Positions 11,316-23,900 of a stretch of DNA of 64,000 bases are shown here, one piece after another. A model generated the notes under the pieces. It was given only the letters and a program-made list of their open reading frames with translations, had not been told where the DNA came from and searched no databases. The stretch is from Monocercomonoides exilis. Lineage: Eukaryota; Preaxostyla; Oxymonadida; Polymastigidae. Location of the stretch: positions 1,981,001 through 2,045,000 of the forward strand of contig LSRY02000007.1 in NCBI GenBank assembly GCA_001643675.2. The letters are read 5' to 3'. Positions within the stretch are counted from its first letter, which is position 1. Every line of letters begins with the position of its first letter. A program made the position numbers and the translations under genes.

Positions 11316-11522
11316 ATGGGCTCATCCCACAAGTTTGATGCTGCAAAAGCAGCTTCTTCAGGAAAAAAAAAAAGAAAGAAAGAAAATAACAAGAAAGCAG
11401 CTGAAATGAGGCGGAGGAAGGAAGGGAAGACAAGATGGATTCTGAGTGATGCTCTCGTTGAAACAGAGCTTCCCTCTGCTCCCCACCTCGCTCTCCTTGT
11501 TGCAAACAAAGAACCCTGTTGA
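11316..11522 (+). CDS. Small Lys-rich ORF, 68 aa, left arm
   Basis: ATG 11316 opens a 68-residue frame with a very basic core (GKKKRKKENNKKAAEMRRRKEGK) followed by a less biased tail. The same frame is intact in the mirror arm (19604-19810). That is weak evidence for coding, because the two arms are nearly identical here anyway. The opposite strand is also open. It could be a small nuclear-type protein, an exon of a larger gene, or chance in purine-rich DNA. Confidence 0.3.
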   Translation: MGSSHKFDAAKAASSGKKKRKKENNKKAAEMRRRKEGKTRWILSDALVETELPSAPHLALLVANKEPC

Positions 11523-11559
11523 TTGCTCATCCAACGTTTGCTTCATTCCTCTTTCCTCT

Positions 11560-12330
11560 TCTTCGCTTTTCTACGAAATCGTGTCAGCTGCTCCAACATC
11601 AGTTTCCTTCCTGAAATAACATCTTCTAATTATTCTACTCCATCTTGTTTCTTCCTCCCCCTCCTTTTCGTTCCTTGTTCTCATGTCATCACTCTTGTTC
11701 TTCCTCCAACTCCTTTTCATGTCTCACTTGTTGCCTCTTTTTCTCTGTCTTCTTCATTTTCTTCTCCTGTTTGTTTGAATCTTCTGATGCTTCCTCCAAA
11801 ATTCACTTTGATCAAACCTTTACGATCCAAATAAATCTTCATCACTTATTCCTTCCTCTCCGATATCTGTCCTCATGCAATATGCCAAATATCCAGTAGC
11901 TGTCTCCAGAAAGATTCCCTCAACAGCGCACAAAATCGAGAAATTCAGCTGTAAGAGCTTACTAACGAACGGCACATCAACCCTGATACTGCCCAGAAAA
12001 AAAAAATGGCAAAATTCCATACGGATCATAGGATGTGGCAGCACATCGCCAATTTGTTCCCACTTTGACGGATTCTGTCGATATTCCTTTTTTCTCTCCT
12101 TGCTTCACAGCTCCACAGATTCCCAGTTCCTAAGATCAATATTGCTCTGTGCTTTTTTATCTGCTTCCGCAATCCTTTTAAAAGCTGCTCAACGCACTGT
12201 TTTCATCAAGAAGTCACAAATTATATTATCCGAGCTATCGCCCCACAAGCACTCATTGAACACACTGCATTCCATTGCCACTATCTCCTTTTCGCTTTTG
12301 ACTTTCAACACCATCCTCGCTCCTTTCAGC
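11560..12330 (-). pseudogene. Decayed helical-protein coding sequence
   Basis: Read on the minus strand, 12310-12100 gives protein-like sequence (EKEIVAMECSVFNECLWGD, then FKRIAEADKKAQSNIDLRNW) interrupted by stops. Positions 12044-11820 give 74 open residues ending DEDLFGS. Pieces from 11800 to 11560 include KLMLEQLTRFRRKAKKRKEE in another frame. The frames alternate without consistent splice sites, so this looks like an eroded gene spanning the inner boundary of the left repeat arm. No family is recognised; the helical style resembles the solenoid genes nearby. Confidence 0.35.
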
Positions 12331-12639
12331 TGCTTATGCTCCATGTATTCACATCTCTTTCTTTTTCATTCGTATATTTGCCATATAATAAATATAATAT
12401 GAATTCTATAAATTGATATTTTAATAGAAAAATAAAATTAACGTAGAATAACAATAAAATTTCAAAAAATACACATATTAATCGAAAAAGAAAGAAAGAA
12501 AAACAGATAGATAATGAAGCAAACTTGAAGCTGCACAAACGGAATCTTTCAGAGTAACTGCTGCGCCAACGCGAGACCGATCATTAAGATCATCCTTTGC
12601 CAAATCTCTATTCTCTTTCTTTCTCTTCAGCTTTTCTTA

Positions 12640-15090
12640 AGCCTACCCCCAATTCCAGCCAGCCTCCCTAGCGCCGTCCCTCTTGCCACAGCCCCGTTCT
12701 CTCCATACACCCGCTTTTCCATCCTTTTCTTCTCTTCCCAGCTCAGCGCAGAAACAAACGCTCAGTGCAGCATCTTCACTGCCACCGTCTCCAGCGCTCG
12801 TGCAGCTGTTCGCTCCACAATCCCAGCGATGAGATGTCCTGCCGGCTGGAACAGCACATCTCACTTCCCATCTTAGTCAAACGTGATGTTGTGCTACCGG
12901 CAGTTCGAAAAGAACTGCCCGTGCGGCACACGCTTCAGCTCTGGATAGTAGAACGGCTGCTCTTTCACAAAGATGTGTATCGATGATGGAGAGATATCTG
13001 CACAGGCATGTGCAGAGACACCATTCCAATCAGATGCCGGCTGAGGAGGCACTCTCTGCACACCTACCACCTGGCGCTGCGAGGCTGATCTGTGAACTCC
13101 GCTCGAAGAGCCCTGAGGCCAAGCAGATGCAGAATGCACAGAATCAGAGGACGGAGCGTGCACATGCAAAGCAGCAGTGCCGGCGCTGCGCGGAAGGAGG
13201 TAGTTTCCAGACTATCTCGATGCCCCCCTGCAGGAGATACAACATCCACCGGAAAGCCGACGGCGCTGCCAGCGGATCCACCGAAAAATCCACTGCACAC
13301 ATCCGCAGCGACTCCCACTCGTCCACAAACACACAATACGAAACACCAAACACACCAATCATCCATTTCCCTTGGTACACTTGCCCGATCGCATACGTCG
13401 CATCCCGCAGAGCTATCAGCGGCGCACTTTCCTGCAGCACAACTGCCCCAATCGCAACAAGCTCATCCATCGTCTCTCTCTGCCTGTCCGAGTTCAAATG
13501 CAACAACGCCCAATCCCATGCCATACACCCACCCCCGCCCATACCCCCTTCTCTGCTCTTCTTTCTCCTCCCAAACAGCCTCTCCACAATAAACGTGATG
13601 CTCATCGTCATGTCCGGCTGTATCATCCCTTCCACAACCGGCTTCCACACAATCCGCTCCCGCTCGGCACACAGCTCCACCAGCGCCCCAGTCACCGTCA
13701 TCGTCACCAGATAGTCCCGCCAGCTCCCACACGCACTCTCGTCAACCAGCGTCACACACTCCGGGTGCGCAGGAACACTCAGCAGCGATTCCACATCCAG
13801 AATCTGTCCCTCTTCTTCTTCCTCTCCTTCTTCCTTCTCCAAGTCAATGGAACCACCCTCTCTCCCTGACTCCTCATTCATCCCCAAATTATTTTTCGAC
13901 ATTTACACCTGTTCGTCATCTTTCCCCACATTTTCTTCTCTTCCATCTGAAGCTATTCACAAAGAACTATTACCTGCTGCTTCTTCTTCTGCTCTCCTGA
14001 AATCTCCTACTGAATGCCATCGTCTGGTGAAGTTCAAAACACTTCACTTTCTGTAAATTACTGTTTGTCTGCCTCAGCTTCTGCCCCCACCTTCGCAAAC
14101 CTCAGCCCACTCAGCCCAAGCGCCTCCTCAACCAGCAGCGCCATCGCTTTTTCCAGCTTCCCCTGACTCTCTTTGATTTTCTCCACAAACTCTCTGTGTG
14201 CTGTCGGATAGCCGTCTTTCTCCTCATTCCCATCTCCTTCCTCTCTCCCTCCATCTTCTTCTCCCTTTTCTTCTCCCTTTTCTTTTCCCTCATTGCCTCC
14301 CCTTTCTCCTTCCTCTGCCTCTTCTCTCCCCTACAACCCAGCCAGCGCAATTGCTGCTGGCGACAGAACCACATCCTCTATCCTCTATCCTCCATCCTCA
14401 GCCTCGCCGCCTCCAGCACCTTCTCCACAATCTCCCCGACTTTACACACTGCAACCCCTCTCCACATCGCTTCGTTCTCCAGCTTCACCACCACACTCCT
14501 CGACTGCGGCGATCGCCATATCTGCAGCAACGGGCCAAACAGATCGCAGATCGACGGGAACGCATTCACATCCTCCTCCGCAAAGATCCGCTTGCTCCAC
14601 GACTTCGTGTTCACCGACGCTGCGAGCGACGGAAGCTCTCAAACAGTAGAACTGAAAGGAACACACAAAATTCCACGTCTCTCGCAACAACATTCCACCT
14701 CAGCGACTGAGAGGACATAAGCATCAACAGAGACATGACATGAACAGTTCATTCACCACAGCTGCCTCAGGCACCATAATTTGCAGAGATCTCTCAATGA
14801 AGTCCATCGCTTCTGGATGTACGTGAGTCCGCCACCACAGAGGCAACCGAATTGTCGATTGCAGGTGCCGATGACGATGGCGATGACTGCTCATCTCCTG
14901 CTGCCTTCTTCTCTTCGCTTTTTCGACTCCGGAATGGTGAAGAATACAAAGAATGCAAAAAATGCTGAGAGAAGAGACGACTTCTGCACTTCGATGGCAA
15001 TAAGACTGTTTTTCAGATTGGACTTTGTATCCGACAACAGCTACTCTGGTGTCACAAACTCAACATCTGCATTCGGATCAGAAAGGCCAA
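12640..15090 (-). pseudogene. GC-rich decayed minus-strand gene region
   Basis: Base composition rises clearly above the surrounding AT-rich DNA. On the minus strand, protein-like segments occur in all three frames in succession. Examples are IHIFVKEQPFYYPELKRVPH near 12950, the 252-codon frame at 13144-13902, EFVEKIKESQGKLEKAMALL near 14160, FPSICDLFGPLLQIWRSPQS near 14540 and HPEAMDFIERSLQIMVPEAA near 14800. The gaps between them have stops and no clear GT-AG pairs. I interpret this as one or more large helical-protein genes that have lost function. The composition contrast could reflect a different origin or simply former codon bias. Confidence 0.45.
13144..13902 (-). CDS. Hypothetical protein ORF, 252 aa, within decayed region
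   Basis: ATG 13902 opens a 252-residue frame. An acidic N-terminal stretch (LEKEEGEEEEEG) is followed by varied, well-folded-looking sequence (SLLSVPAHPECVTLVDESAC, LVTMTVTGALVELCAERERI, ETMDELVAIGAVVLQESAPL, RDATYAIGQVYQGKWMIGVF). Amino-acid use is balanced, unlike the low-complexity shadow frames nearby. It ends without a domain boundary and related sequence continues in other frames, so it may be the best preserved exon of a dead gene. Armadillo-like helices are possible. I do not recognise a family. Confidence 0.45.
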   Translation of the reverse strand: MSKNNLGMNEESGREGGSIDLEKEEGEEEEEGQILDVESLLSVPAHPECVTLVDESACGSWRDYLVTMTVTGALVELCAERERIVWKPVVEGMIQPDMTMSITFIVERLFGRRKKSREGGMGGGGCMAWDWALLHLNSDRQRETMDELVAIGAVVLQESAPLIALRDATYAIGQVYQGKWMIGVFGVSYCVFVDEWESLRMCAVDFSVDPLAAPSAFRWMLYLLQGGIEIVWKLPPSAQRRHCCFACARSVL

Positions 15091-15164
15091 TCAGTCATTA
15101 AAGTTCTCCATTTCTGAGCTACTTAAACAGATGGAACTGGGCTTTATTTATGTTAGGATTTAAA

Positions 15165-15229
15165 ACAAGAAGAAGAAGAAGAGGAAGAGGAGGAGGAGGA
15201 GGAAGAAGAAGAAGAAGAAGAAGAAGAAG

Positions 15230-15261
<32 letters not shown>

Positions 15262-15285
15262 GAAGAAGTAGAAGAAGAAGAAAGA

Positions 15286-15320
<35 letters not shown>

Positions 15321-15350
15321 AAAATAAGAAGAGGAAGAAGAAGAAGATGA
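15165..15350. repeat. GAA/GAG trinucleotide microsatellite
   Basis: About 185 bp of (GAA)n with GAG and occasional TAG interruptions. It produces artefactual poly-Arg, poly-Glu and poly-Leu frames; none is supported as a gene. Confidence 0.95.
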
Positions 15351-17540
15351 TGATATTGAAGCATATGTTTATCGATTTGAATGAAGTGAAAAAATGGCTT
15401 TTTTCCAATAAACTCTTTTATCCAAAAAAATTTCTCAGTTTTTCTCCCTCTTTCCCAGCTCGTCCCCACCATTATCTCAGATCCTCTCTCCCTCCCTCTC
15501 CCTTTCTCTTTGTTCCATTCATTTCAACCATTTCCATTCATTCAGCATCCCATTCTCCTCTTTTCTTCAATTCAAGAATTCCACATTGCCCATCTCATCA
15601 TCAAATTTGTCTTTCCTCTTCCAAATGAGCAATCACACATTCAGCATTCAACAACTCATCCATTTTGTGTGCTCTTGAGCAGAATTCTGTTGCATTCTAT
15701 TTGTTGTGGCGCAATTGTTTGTTGGCTCATCAAAACTCATTCAAAACTCGGTTCAGTTGATGAAACATCTGCAACATTTGCATACATTCAGATGAAATGA
15801 ATGAAGCTGTTTCTTTGAAGAAATAAATAACATCATTGAAGATGTTTGCGTGTGGTTTGATCAAGTGAAAACTTGTGTATTGGATGAAGTGCATCAATTG
15901 CTTAAGTTGATAAGAAATATGGAAGAAGAAGATGTTTGCAACAAATGAAATGAAATGAGCCAGATGAACTCTTCAGAGGAAGGTGAATGGCAAAGGCGAG
16001 GAAGAAGTCTCATTGTGAACAAATAGTTTTGCATTTGACCACGCTGCATATCGAAAAAGCAACGAGTGAAAGAACTAAAGATGACGAAGAAGAAAAAGTT
16101 GGCTTTCTTTCCAGATGGTGGGTAAAAAGAGGGAGAGTTGGATTTCTGTGTGAATGAAAATATGAAGCACTTATTTATCATAAAAAACGCCCAATCCAAT
16201 CAATCAAATTGAAGAAAAAAGGAAAATGAGGAACTTAACCAAACATCAAAGCACGTTTATTGAATCCAAAATAACAACAAAAAATTGGCAAACTCGTTCC
16301 TTGTTGCAATATGAGAATTTGATGGCCATTCAAACAACAAATTCTCAAATACGAAAAAGGCCTTCTTTCCATCAGTCAAATCAAAAAAAATCTCGTCAAT
16401 GAAGAAATCGAAGGAGAAGGAGAAGAAACAAAGCAATCTACAAAAATGCAACTTGAAATGAATTGTCTCCTTGGAATGAAGTTCAACATCAAAAATGCCG
16501 TTTGTTGGAATGAGAAAAAAAGATGAAAAATAAAAATAAGTAAAGCATAGATTTAAAAAAATTCTTCAAAAGAACACACATGCACTTTCTGTTACAAAAA
16601 CAGAAGATTGTCCAATCACTGATGCTGCCATTCTCCTTTTCCATTGTTTCCCTGTGCTCCTTTCTCCATCATCCTTTTCCCCACATAAATATCCAACTTT
16701 TGATGTTGTAGTTAACTTTCCTCATCAAAAACATATCTCCGAATTCTATTCTTTCCAATAACTGTCCAATTGTTGTCATTCCATTTCGCTCTCATCAAAA
16801 TGCTTTGAAATTGAATTTATTTTCATCCCCTCTCCCAACTGAATACAAAAAATTTGCAATTCTCATTTGCTGATTGTCTCTCTGCATCCGGCACCCTTCT
16901 GATATTCTCCTCAGAAAAACAAAAGAATAGCAATTTATTTTATTTTATCAGATTCTTGCACTCTGAAAAGATGGTTTATAAAAGTATCTTCTAAACAAAC
17001 AGGAACAATAAAAAACGCACACATGCAAATATTTTGATTTTTAAAAAACAGTTGAATTTCCTTCAATGATGCTTTTCATAAAAATCATCTCGCTCAATTC
17101 CATCATCGATGCCTTGAAGTCGCTGTCTCGTGCAACCTCTCAAAATAATATCGCCCATTCCGCAGAAAATACTTGTTCACCGTCTCTCATTTTAACAATG
17201 AATATTATTGTTCTTATAAATCTGATGATCCGAATATCCATTACTGCAAACAAGAAAAAAGATTTATCGTATTTTCTTTCTTTCTTTGTAACGCCTTGTC
17301 AAATTATACCAAAAACAAGAATAGTATAACAACTTGAATTTTCATGGTTGTTTTGAGTTAATATTTTGCACCATTTTCTTCTATCCAATGATATTTGAAT
17401 TCAATGCAAATAACGTATTTTCGTTGTTTTCTGTAAGCAATGCATTTTCAAAATTGCAGAGGATATCTGTCAGAACAAAGTTCAATGGTTTGCAATCATT
17501 ATCGCATTTGAATTGTTGCTTATTGTATTTCTTTCTTTCT
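15351..17540. other. Intergenic DNA with scattered coding remnants
   Basis: No intact gene is visible. Near 15800-15940 (+) a short frame reads EEINNIIEDVCVWFDQVKTC and onward, ending at a stop. Near 16080-16170 pieces such as MTKKKKLAFFPDGG appear and partly recur near 16350-16390. These look like eroded exons. The segment from 17330 to 17550 may include an upstream exon of the solenoid gene that follows. Confidence 0.35.
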
Positions 17541-17556
17541 TTCTTTTTTAAAAGAA

Positions 17557-18882
17557 TTGTTTTCTGAGCTGGAGTATTGCAATGAAGATGAACAGAGACA
17601 GAAAATCGGAGAAATGAATGAAATGATTGATGAAATGGATAAAGAAGAATTTAAATCAGTTTTCACAAAAGAACTGATCAATAAAATACTCAATATGATT
17701 GAAGAAAGGAAAATATGTTTGGGAAATACAATTTTTTTGCTGAAACATGCTGGATATTGTGCTGCGCTGAAAAATGAATGGAGTCGATGTTTTGAAGAAT
17801 CTTCGTTGAACGAAAGATTTGAAGCGATGATTATTGAAGAAGAAAAGAAAAAAGAAGAAAAGAATGAAAAGCTTCTTGTTGACCTTTGTGAATGTTATGC
17901 TTTGCTGGGTGAGAATGACATTTTTAGTGAAGTTCTTTCAATCATTGTGCCTTGCCTTCTGAAGGTTGCCTCAAAGAAAGAGGGAAACGAGGAGACTCAA
18001 AAAGAAGTGGAAATGGCTTTGCCGGCTTTAAGTAATGTTAACGCATATTATGTATGTTCACTTCCATTTCCTTTTTGACGTTATAGAATTGTATTTTGCC
18101 CCTTTTTTGCAAAGGAAATGAAAAGAGATCTGTATCTGAACGAAATCAAAGAGACTATGAAATATCACCAGGAACATCGGAATCTAACTCAATTGTCATA
18201 TCAATCGGCTTGGCAGTTTTTATACAACAGAAATTTCTTCTTCAATGAGCTGGAAAGCGTAATTGTGAATGAGCTGCATTGTGCGAGAGAAGCAGCAAGA
18301 GAATTGGAAGAGCTGTCAAGAAATGTGGATTGGAAGAAGAAAGGAGGAGAGAAAATGAACAAAGAAGAAACGAAAAAAGAGGTTATTTTGACAAGATGGA
18401 TTGAAACATTCTCGATTTATTTTCGCGATTGCCGATTGAGGAATGAAGAATATATTTGCCTTTTAAGCAGAATTGTTCAGATATATCGAGCAGCAAAAGG
18501 GAATAATGGAGTAATTAGCATTCTCTGCATTCAGTCCTTGAGAACTGCATCAGATTATGGAGTTGTGAAAGTTGAAGACTTGTTGAAAAGCGGTGCTATT
18601 GATGCTGTTTTGGAGGAGTTGAACCGACCAACGTTGAATGAAGACATGACAAATGGATGCTTACAATTCTTCACGAATGTTTCGGAAAGATTGAACGAAA
18701 AGAATAAAGATGAAAAGGAAGAAGAGGAAAGAAAGGTAGCGAAAATGGAAATGTTTGAAAAGCTGGAAGAAGAAGGATTCGAAGATATCATTACAGGCTT
18801 TCATGAAACTTTCGAGTTTTTTCAAAGAAATTATGATTGTGGTTTGTCATTGAATGCTGAAGATTATTTTGTGAATGCTTAA
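17557..18882 (+). CDS. Alpha-solenoid (ARM/HEAT-like) family protein, copy 2
   Basis: There are two exons: 17557-18051 and 18115-18882. The 63-bp intron is phase 0 with donor GTATGT and acceptor AAAG; the paralogue at 28993 has its intron at the same place. About 420 residues are visible, rich in helices and Lys/Glu. A Cys-containing block (EKLLVDLCECYALL), SIIVPCLLKVAS, and an armadillo-style segment near the C-terminus (LLKSGAIDAVLEELNRPTLN) are followed by a charged linker and EEEGFEDIITGFHETFEFF. The frame begins with TTG and stays open upstream, so the true start codon is probably in an unresolved 5' exon. It ends with tandem TAA TAA at the same site as the paralogue. Function is unknown; a cytoplasmic scaffold is inferred. 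Confidence 0.7.
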
Positions 18883-19259
18883 TAAAGCAAAACTTTATAT
18901 TTTGTTTCTCAAAAGTTCAGATTTTCTTTTTTCATCATTTCACAAGAAAGAAAACAATTGAATTGCGTTTAAAGAGTCTATTTTTTCTTAACTTCAAAAT
19001 GGAACAAAGCAACAAAAGAAAGAAAGAAAGAAAAAAGAAAAGAAATGAAGAAGAGATAAGAAGAAAGGGATGGGAGGGAAATAGAAAGTGAAAATGATGG
19101 AAAGGAAAAGAATGATTTTTTCAGCAACGGAGATTAGAAGTGCATGAAACAAACACACCATACCAAAATTGATGGATTGAATGAGAGAAGAGTGAACGAT
19201 ATGGATGGAATTCTATTTCTTGTAAAAGGAAATGAAAGAAGGATTTATTGGAAAGGGAA
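18883..19259. other. Unique DNA between solenoid copy 2 and right repeat arm
   Basis: A/G-rich sequence with a GAAAGAAAG microsatellite near 19015-19050. It probably contains the 3' UTR of the solenoid gene. No gene is seen. Confidence 0.5.
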
Positions 19260-19603
19260 GGAATTTTTGTGAGAAAAGGCAAATGTTGATTAATTTGGAT
19301 AAGAAAATGTTTGATTGAAGGGTATTTCGGAGAGAGCATCAGCAGATTCAAACAAACAGGAGAAGAAAATGAAGAAGACAGAGAAAAAGAGGCAACAAGT
19401 GAGACATGAAAAGGAGTTGGAGGAAGAACAAGAGTGATGACATGAGAACAAGGAACGAAAAGGAGGGGGAGGAAGAAACAAGATGGAGTAGAATAATTAG
19501 AAGATGTTATTTCAGGAAGGAAACTGATGTTGGAGCAGCTGACACGATTTCGTAGAAAAGCGAAGAAGAGGAAAGAGGAATGAAGCAAACGTTGGATGAG
19601 CAA

Positions 19604-19810
19604 TCAACAGGGTTCTTTGTTTGCAACAAGGAGAGCGAGGTGGGGAGCAGAGGGAAGCTCTGTTTCAACGAGAGCATCACTCAGAATCCATCTTGTCTTC
19701 CCTTCCTTCCTCCGCCTCATTTCAGCTGCTTTCTTGTTATTTTCTTTCTTTCTTTTTTTTTTTCCTGAAGAAGCTGCTTTTGCAGCATCAAACTTGTGGG
19801 ATGAGCCCAT
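19604..19810 (-). CDS. Small Lys-rich ORF, 68 aa, right arm
   Basis: Mirror copy of the ORF at 11316-11522, with the same start, stop and residues. Coding status is uncertain for the same reasons. Confidence 0.3.
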   Translation of the reverse strand: MGSSHKFDAAKAASSGKKKRKKENNKKAAEMRRRKEGKTRWILSDALVETELPSAPHLALLVANKEPC

Positions 19811-20120
19811 CTTTGAAATAAAAAAATAAAAAAAAAGATTTGTTTTGTTTTTCATGTTTTTATTCTTGTTCATCGGCACACTTTCCTGTGCTCCAAACAA
19901 AGTGAGATGCAAAACAAAGCATCCAAGTCATTTCACTTTGACTGATGTGCCAGTCAAATAAATGAAAAATGAAAAAAAAAGGGGAAATATATCCAATCCA
20001 GCAGAGGAAGGACTTTGCGGCTTTCCTGCTGAGATGGAAAGCGCTTTCGCCTGAACAAGGCAAAAGCGAATAGCGAAAATCAAAAAAACAACGGAATAAA
20101 TTAACAAATGAACAAAAATA

Positions 20121-20313
20121 TTAATTAAAATATTAATTAAAATATAAATTAAAATATAAATTAAAATATAAATTAAAATATAAATTAAAATATAAATTAA
20201 AATATAAATTAAAATATAAATTAAAATATAAATTAAAATATAAATTAAAATATAAATTAAAATATAAATTAAAATATAAATTAAAATATAAATTAAAATA
20301 TAAATTAAAAAAT
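20121..20313. repeat. 12-bp AT minisatellite, right arm
   Basis: About 16 tandem copies of TAAAATATAAAT, the reverse complement of the tract at 10839-11010 and about two units longer. The flanking 20314-20908 is low-complexity and carries no gene. Confidence 0.9.
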
Positions 20314-20908
20314 TAATATAAACAACGACTAAACCAACTTGTAACTACAAAAATAAAATCATCATTGGAAAAGTCGAGTTAAATTGACCATCAAAATAGA
20401 CAAATCAAAAAATACAATAAAACGTCTAATAATCTTTAACCATCACAAATATCAAATGTCAAAAGCCTTTCTCTCCTCTTCCCCTTCTTCTCCTCCACCC
20501 TCGAACTCATCCCAAGGCTTTTTTGTAAATAGTGAATGGTGAGTGATGAATGATGAGCGATGAATGGTGAATAGTGGAACAGTGAACAGTGAACAGTGAG
20601 TGATGAATGATAAGATACGTGAATAGTGTGCATATACAATTTAAACACATATATACATACGCATATGTATTTCATTTCACCGTCAGCAACAATATTGTGA
20701 ATGGCTAATTATGCAAAATGCAAAATGCAAAATGCAAAAACACAAAAACACAAAAATGAAAAAATACAAAAACACAAAAATGAAAAAATACAAAAATGCA
20801 AAAAATACAAAAATGAAAATATCAATTAAAATTTAAGAATATTACTCCTCTCCTCCATTCTCCCTTTCTTCCCTTCTCCTCTTCTCCACTTCTCTGATGC
20901 CATCTCTC

Positions 20909-23900
20909 TTACACATTGTTACTCATCTCTTGTTCCTTGTCTTTACCAACACCATCCGAGTTGTACTTCGATCTTCTCTTCTTTACAACCACCATCACCA
21001 CGATCACTATCACAACCACTGCTATAACAAACACAATCGGCACCACAACCGCCACAGCAATCACTCCTGCGTTTGCCTTCCGTTCATCTTTCTTCCCTGG
21101 TTCAGGCTCTGGCTCTGGATCCTTCTTCTCCTTCAGATACTTCTCATACACATCCTCTGGCTCAGCATTCTCATCTGCTGCTCCAACAACCCACCCTGCT
21201 TCCCTTTCGTCGTAGTTCTTTGCAAACTCAAATGCATTATCCTGCTTGCTGAACGCATCAAAATCTGCTGCCACAATGCACAACGATGCTCCTGAATTCC
21301 CTTTCCCGCTGTTCGTCCCGTCAATCTCCAGTTTGTTCTCTCCTGGAAGCTCAAGATTCCCACTCACATGCTTCATTTCAATATATATCGCACCCGACTT
21401 CCCGTTTTCTGCCTTGCACTCCTTGAATGTGCATGCCTTTTCCCTTCCCATCTTCACCTTCGAATTCTCCTCTCCCAACGCTATCTCCACCCCTGCCGTC
21501 TTTCCACTCTTCGACTTCACCTCTTCCATCTTCACCCCTTCAACAACCACAACTGTCCCTTTTATCTCTTCTGTCCCTTCATTCTTTTTGTTCTCTTTTC
21601 CTTCTCCTTTTATTCCATTCTTGATGCTCATCGCTGCACCTTCTTCCACTTCCACCTTCTTCACTTCCACATCCTCAATCACAACTTCCTTTGCTCCTTC
21701 AACCAAAAACGGAATTGCTTTGAACAAAACTGTTTTCTCATCATCAATACATTTAGCTCCTGTCATCTTCAGTGAGCCTGCACTCACTTTCACAAGATGG
21801 ATTCCAACAATATCTCCTGTTGTAGGTCGTACAAAGTCACAGTTCAATATTGAAAGCGATGTTGACTCTGCATCAGCATGAATAAGCGCTAATCCATCTG
21901 CATTGGCTTTCAATTCACCTTCATCTTGCGTAATTGTTGCTGAGAAGTCAAAAATCAAATTCTTGAATGCCACCGTTTTCTCGCATGTAAATAAATCGTT
22001 TTCAGCTGTTACTGTGCAGTCAATTTTTGCTTTCTCGTTTGCTCCTTCTGCCTCTGTAATTCCCTCAATCGTGATTCCCGATGTTTTATCAAGTGTCATT
22101 GCATCAGGTTTCAGAGCTGTGGTTTCAGTTTCAGCTTTGATGACTTTAATGGAAAATCCTTGATCGCTCGTTTCTGCAAGCAATTCATACGCTCCTTTCA
22201 AACTGCCAATTGGTGCTTCCTTCCTCACTCCTTCTCCTTTCCCTCCACTCTTCACAAATACCTCTGTCGGTCGATCAAAATATTTTAACGTGAAATCAAC
22301 ATCAGCATCACTTTCTCCTTTTGCAGCAACAAACCATCGATAATCATTAAGTGTGTAACCAGCTGCAAAGCTTTTCTTCATTTCATCTGCAATATTTTCA
22401 TGAAGTTCTGTTTTCACTTCCAGATACAATCCTGTGTTCTTTTCAGCATTCGAAGTTGGATCGGTTTCTTCTGCCGTGCATTCAGTAAATGCCAAGTTGG
22501 TCCCTGTTGTTGGCCAACTTAATTTGGAAGCATCGCCAATTTCCGTCATTTTCAGATAGATTCCTCCTGATTTTCCATTTTCGCAGGTGCATTTAGTAAA
22601 TGTTGTTGCACCTGTATCTCCAATCTCAAATGAACTTCCAGCATTTTCGCTTTCAACATAAAGGGCTCCACTTGTTGCTGTTTCATCACTTGAAGAGCAT
22701 TCTGTAAATGTGCATCCATCAACTTTCACTGAAATAGCTGCATCTGTTTTCCCAACAATTTTCACCACAGCACTTGTGGTCGATGTAATCTTCTTTAAAT
22801 TCAATGACTTCAATGAAACTGTTGCTGCTTCAACCAGAAATGGAATTACAGTAAACTTTGCGGTATTCGTTTCATCACTGCACTCAACTTCGTTCACAGT
22901 CAATGTTCCCGCGCTAACTTTCACAAGATGGATACCAACTGTTTCTTCATCTGCGTTTGAAAGCATCCCAAGTTTATCAGTTGGTGTTGGCCGAACAAAT
23001 CTGCATTTCACAATGCTCAATTCTGCATCTTCACCGTCTGTAGCTATCAATGCAAATGGTCCTGTCACTTCTGGGCCATCATTCTTCGCTTGTTCTCCTT
23101 CCAATGTCGATGGGAAGTTGAAGACAAGACTCCTGAACTCAACTTTCTTCTTGCAAGTGAACAGATCTTTATTTGATTTTGCGTCACAATCAATCTCCAC
23201 TTCTGTCTCAATCACTTCGGCTTCTCCATTTGCTTCGTCAGTTTTTTGAACACCCACAATCGTAAGCAATGATAATTTATCAAGTGTTATAGCTTCAGCT
23301 TTGTATGCAGCATCCGTTTTGATGATGTTGACTTTGAAGTTTTCTTCTCCAACACCCTCTCCAAACAATTTGTATGCTGAATCCAGTTTTTTCTTTGGTG
23401 TTGCATAGCTCAATCCATCTTTGTTATCATCGTCTTCTTTTGCACTTACATATGCGTCTGTAATCGGATCAAAATACACTTCTGTGAAATCAACTTCAGA
23501 GCTATCGTCGGTTCCTTTTGCAACAACAATGCCTTTATTTTCATTTTTCTTGTATCCAGATGCAAAACTTTTCTTCATTTCTTTTGCTATGTCTCTATGA
23601 ATTTTTACTGGCACATTCAAATATAATGCTGTGTTCTTTTCAGTATTCGAAGTTGCATCTTCTTCTGAAACCTTGCACCCAGTGAATTCCAAGTTGGTTC
23701 CTGTTGTTGGCCACGATAATTGAGTTGCTTCTGTTATTGCAGTCATTTCCAGATATATTGCTCCTGATTTCCCCTTTGCACATGCGCAACCATCGAATTT
23801 TGTTTTTCCGTTATCTTCAACTGAAAATGTGCTTCCTGCATGTTTGCTCTTCACATGCAATGCTCCACTTGAAGTTGTTTCTGTAGCATCGTTTGAAACA

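Larger units (their letters stand above)
4918..11830 (+). repeat. Large inverted repeat, left arm
   Basis: The reverse complement recurs at 19260-27372. Outer ends match at 4918-4945 and 27345-27372; similarity fades near 11790-11850 (left) and 19260-19340 (right). The arm is about 6.9 kb against 8.1 kb on the right; nearly all of the difference is one extra repeat unit in the right surface-protein gene. From about 9040 to 11800 the two arms look nearly identical, whereas the 5' part of the surface gene and the divergent gene have diverged. Confidence 0.9.

Noticed and set aside
15150-15472. Poly-Arg, poly-Phe and poly-Leu frames.
   Set aside because: All are translations of one GAA/TTC microsatellite.
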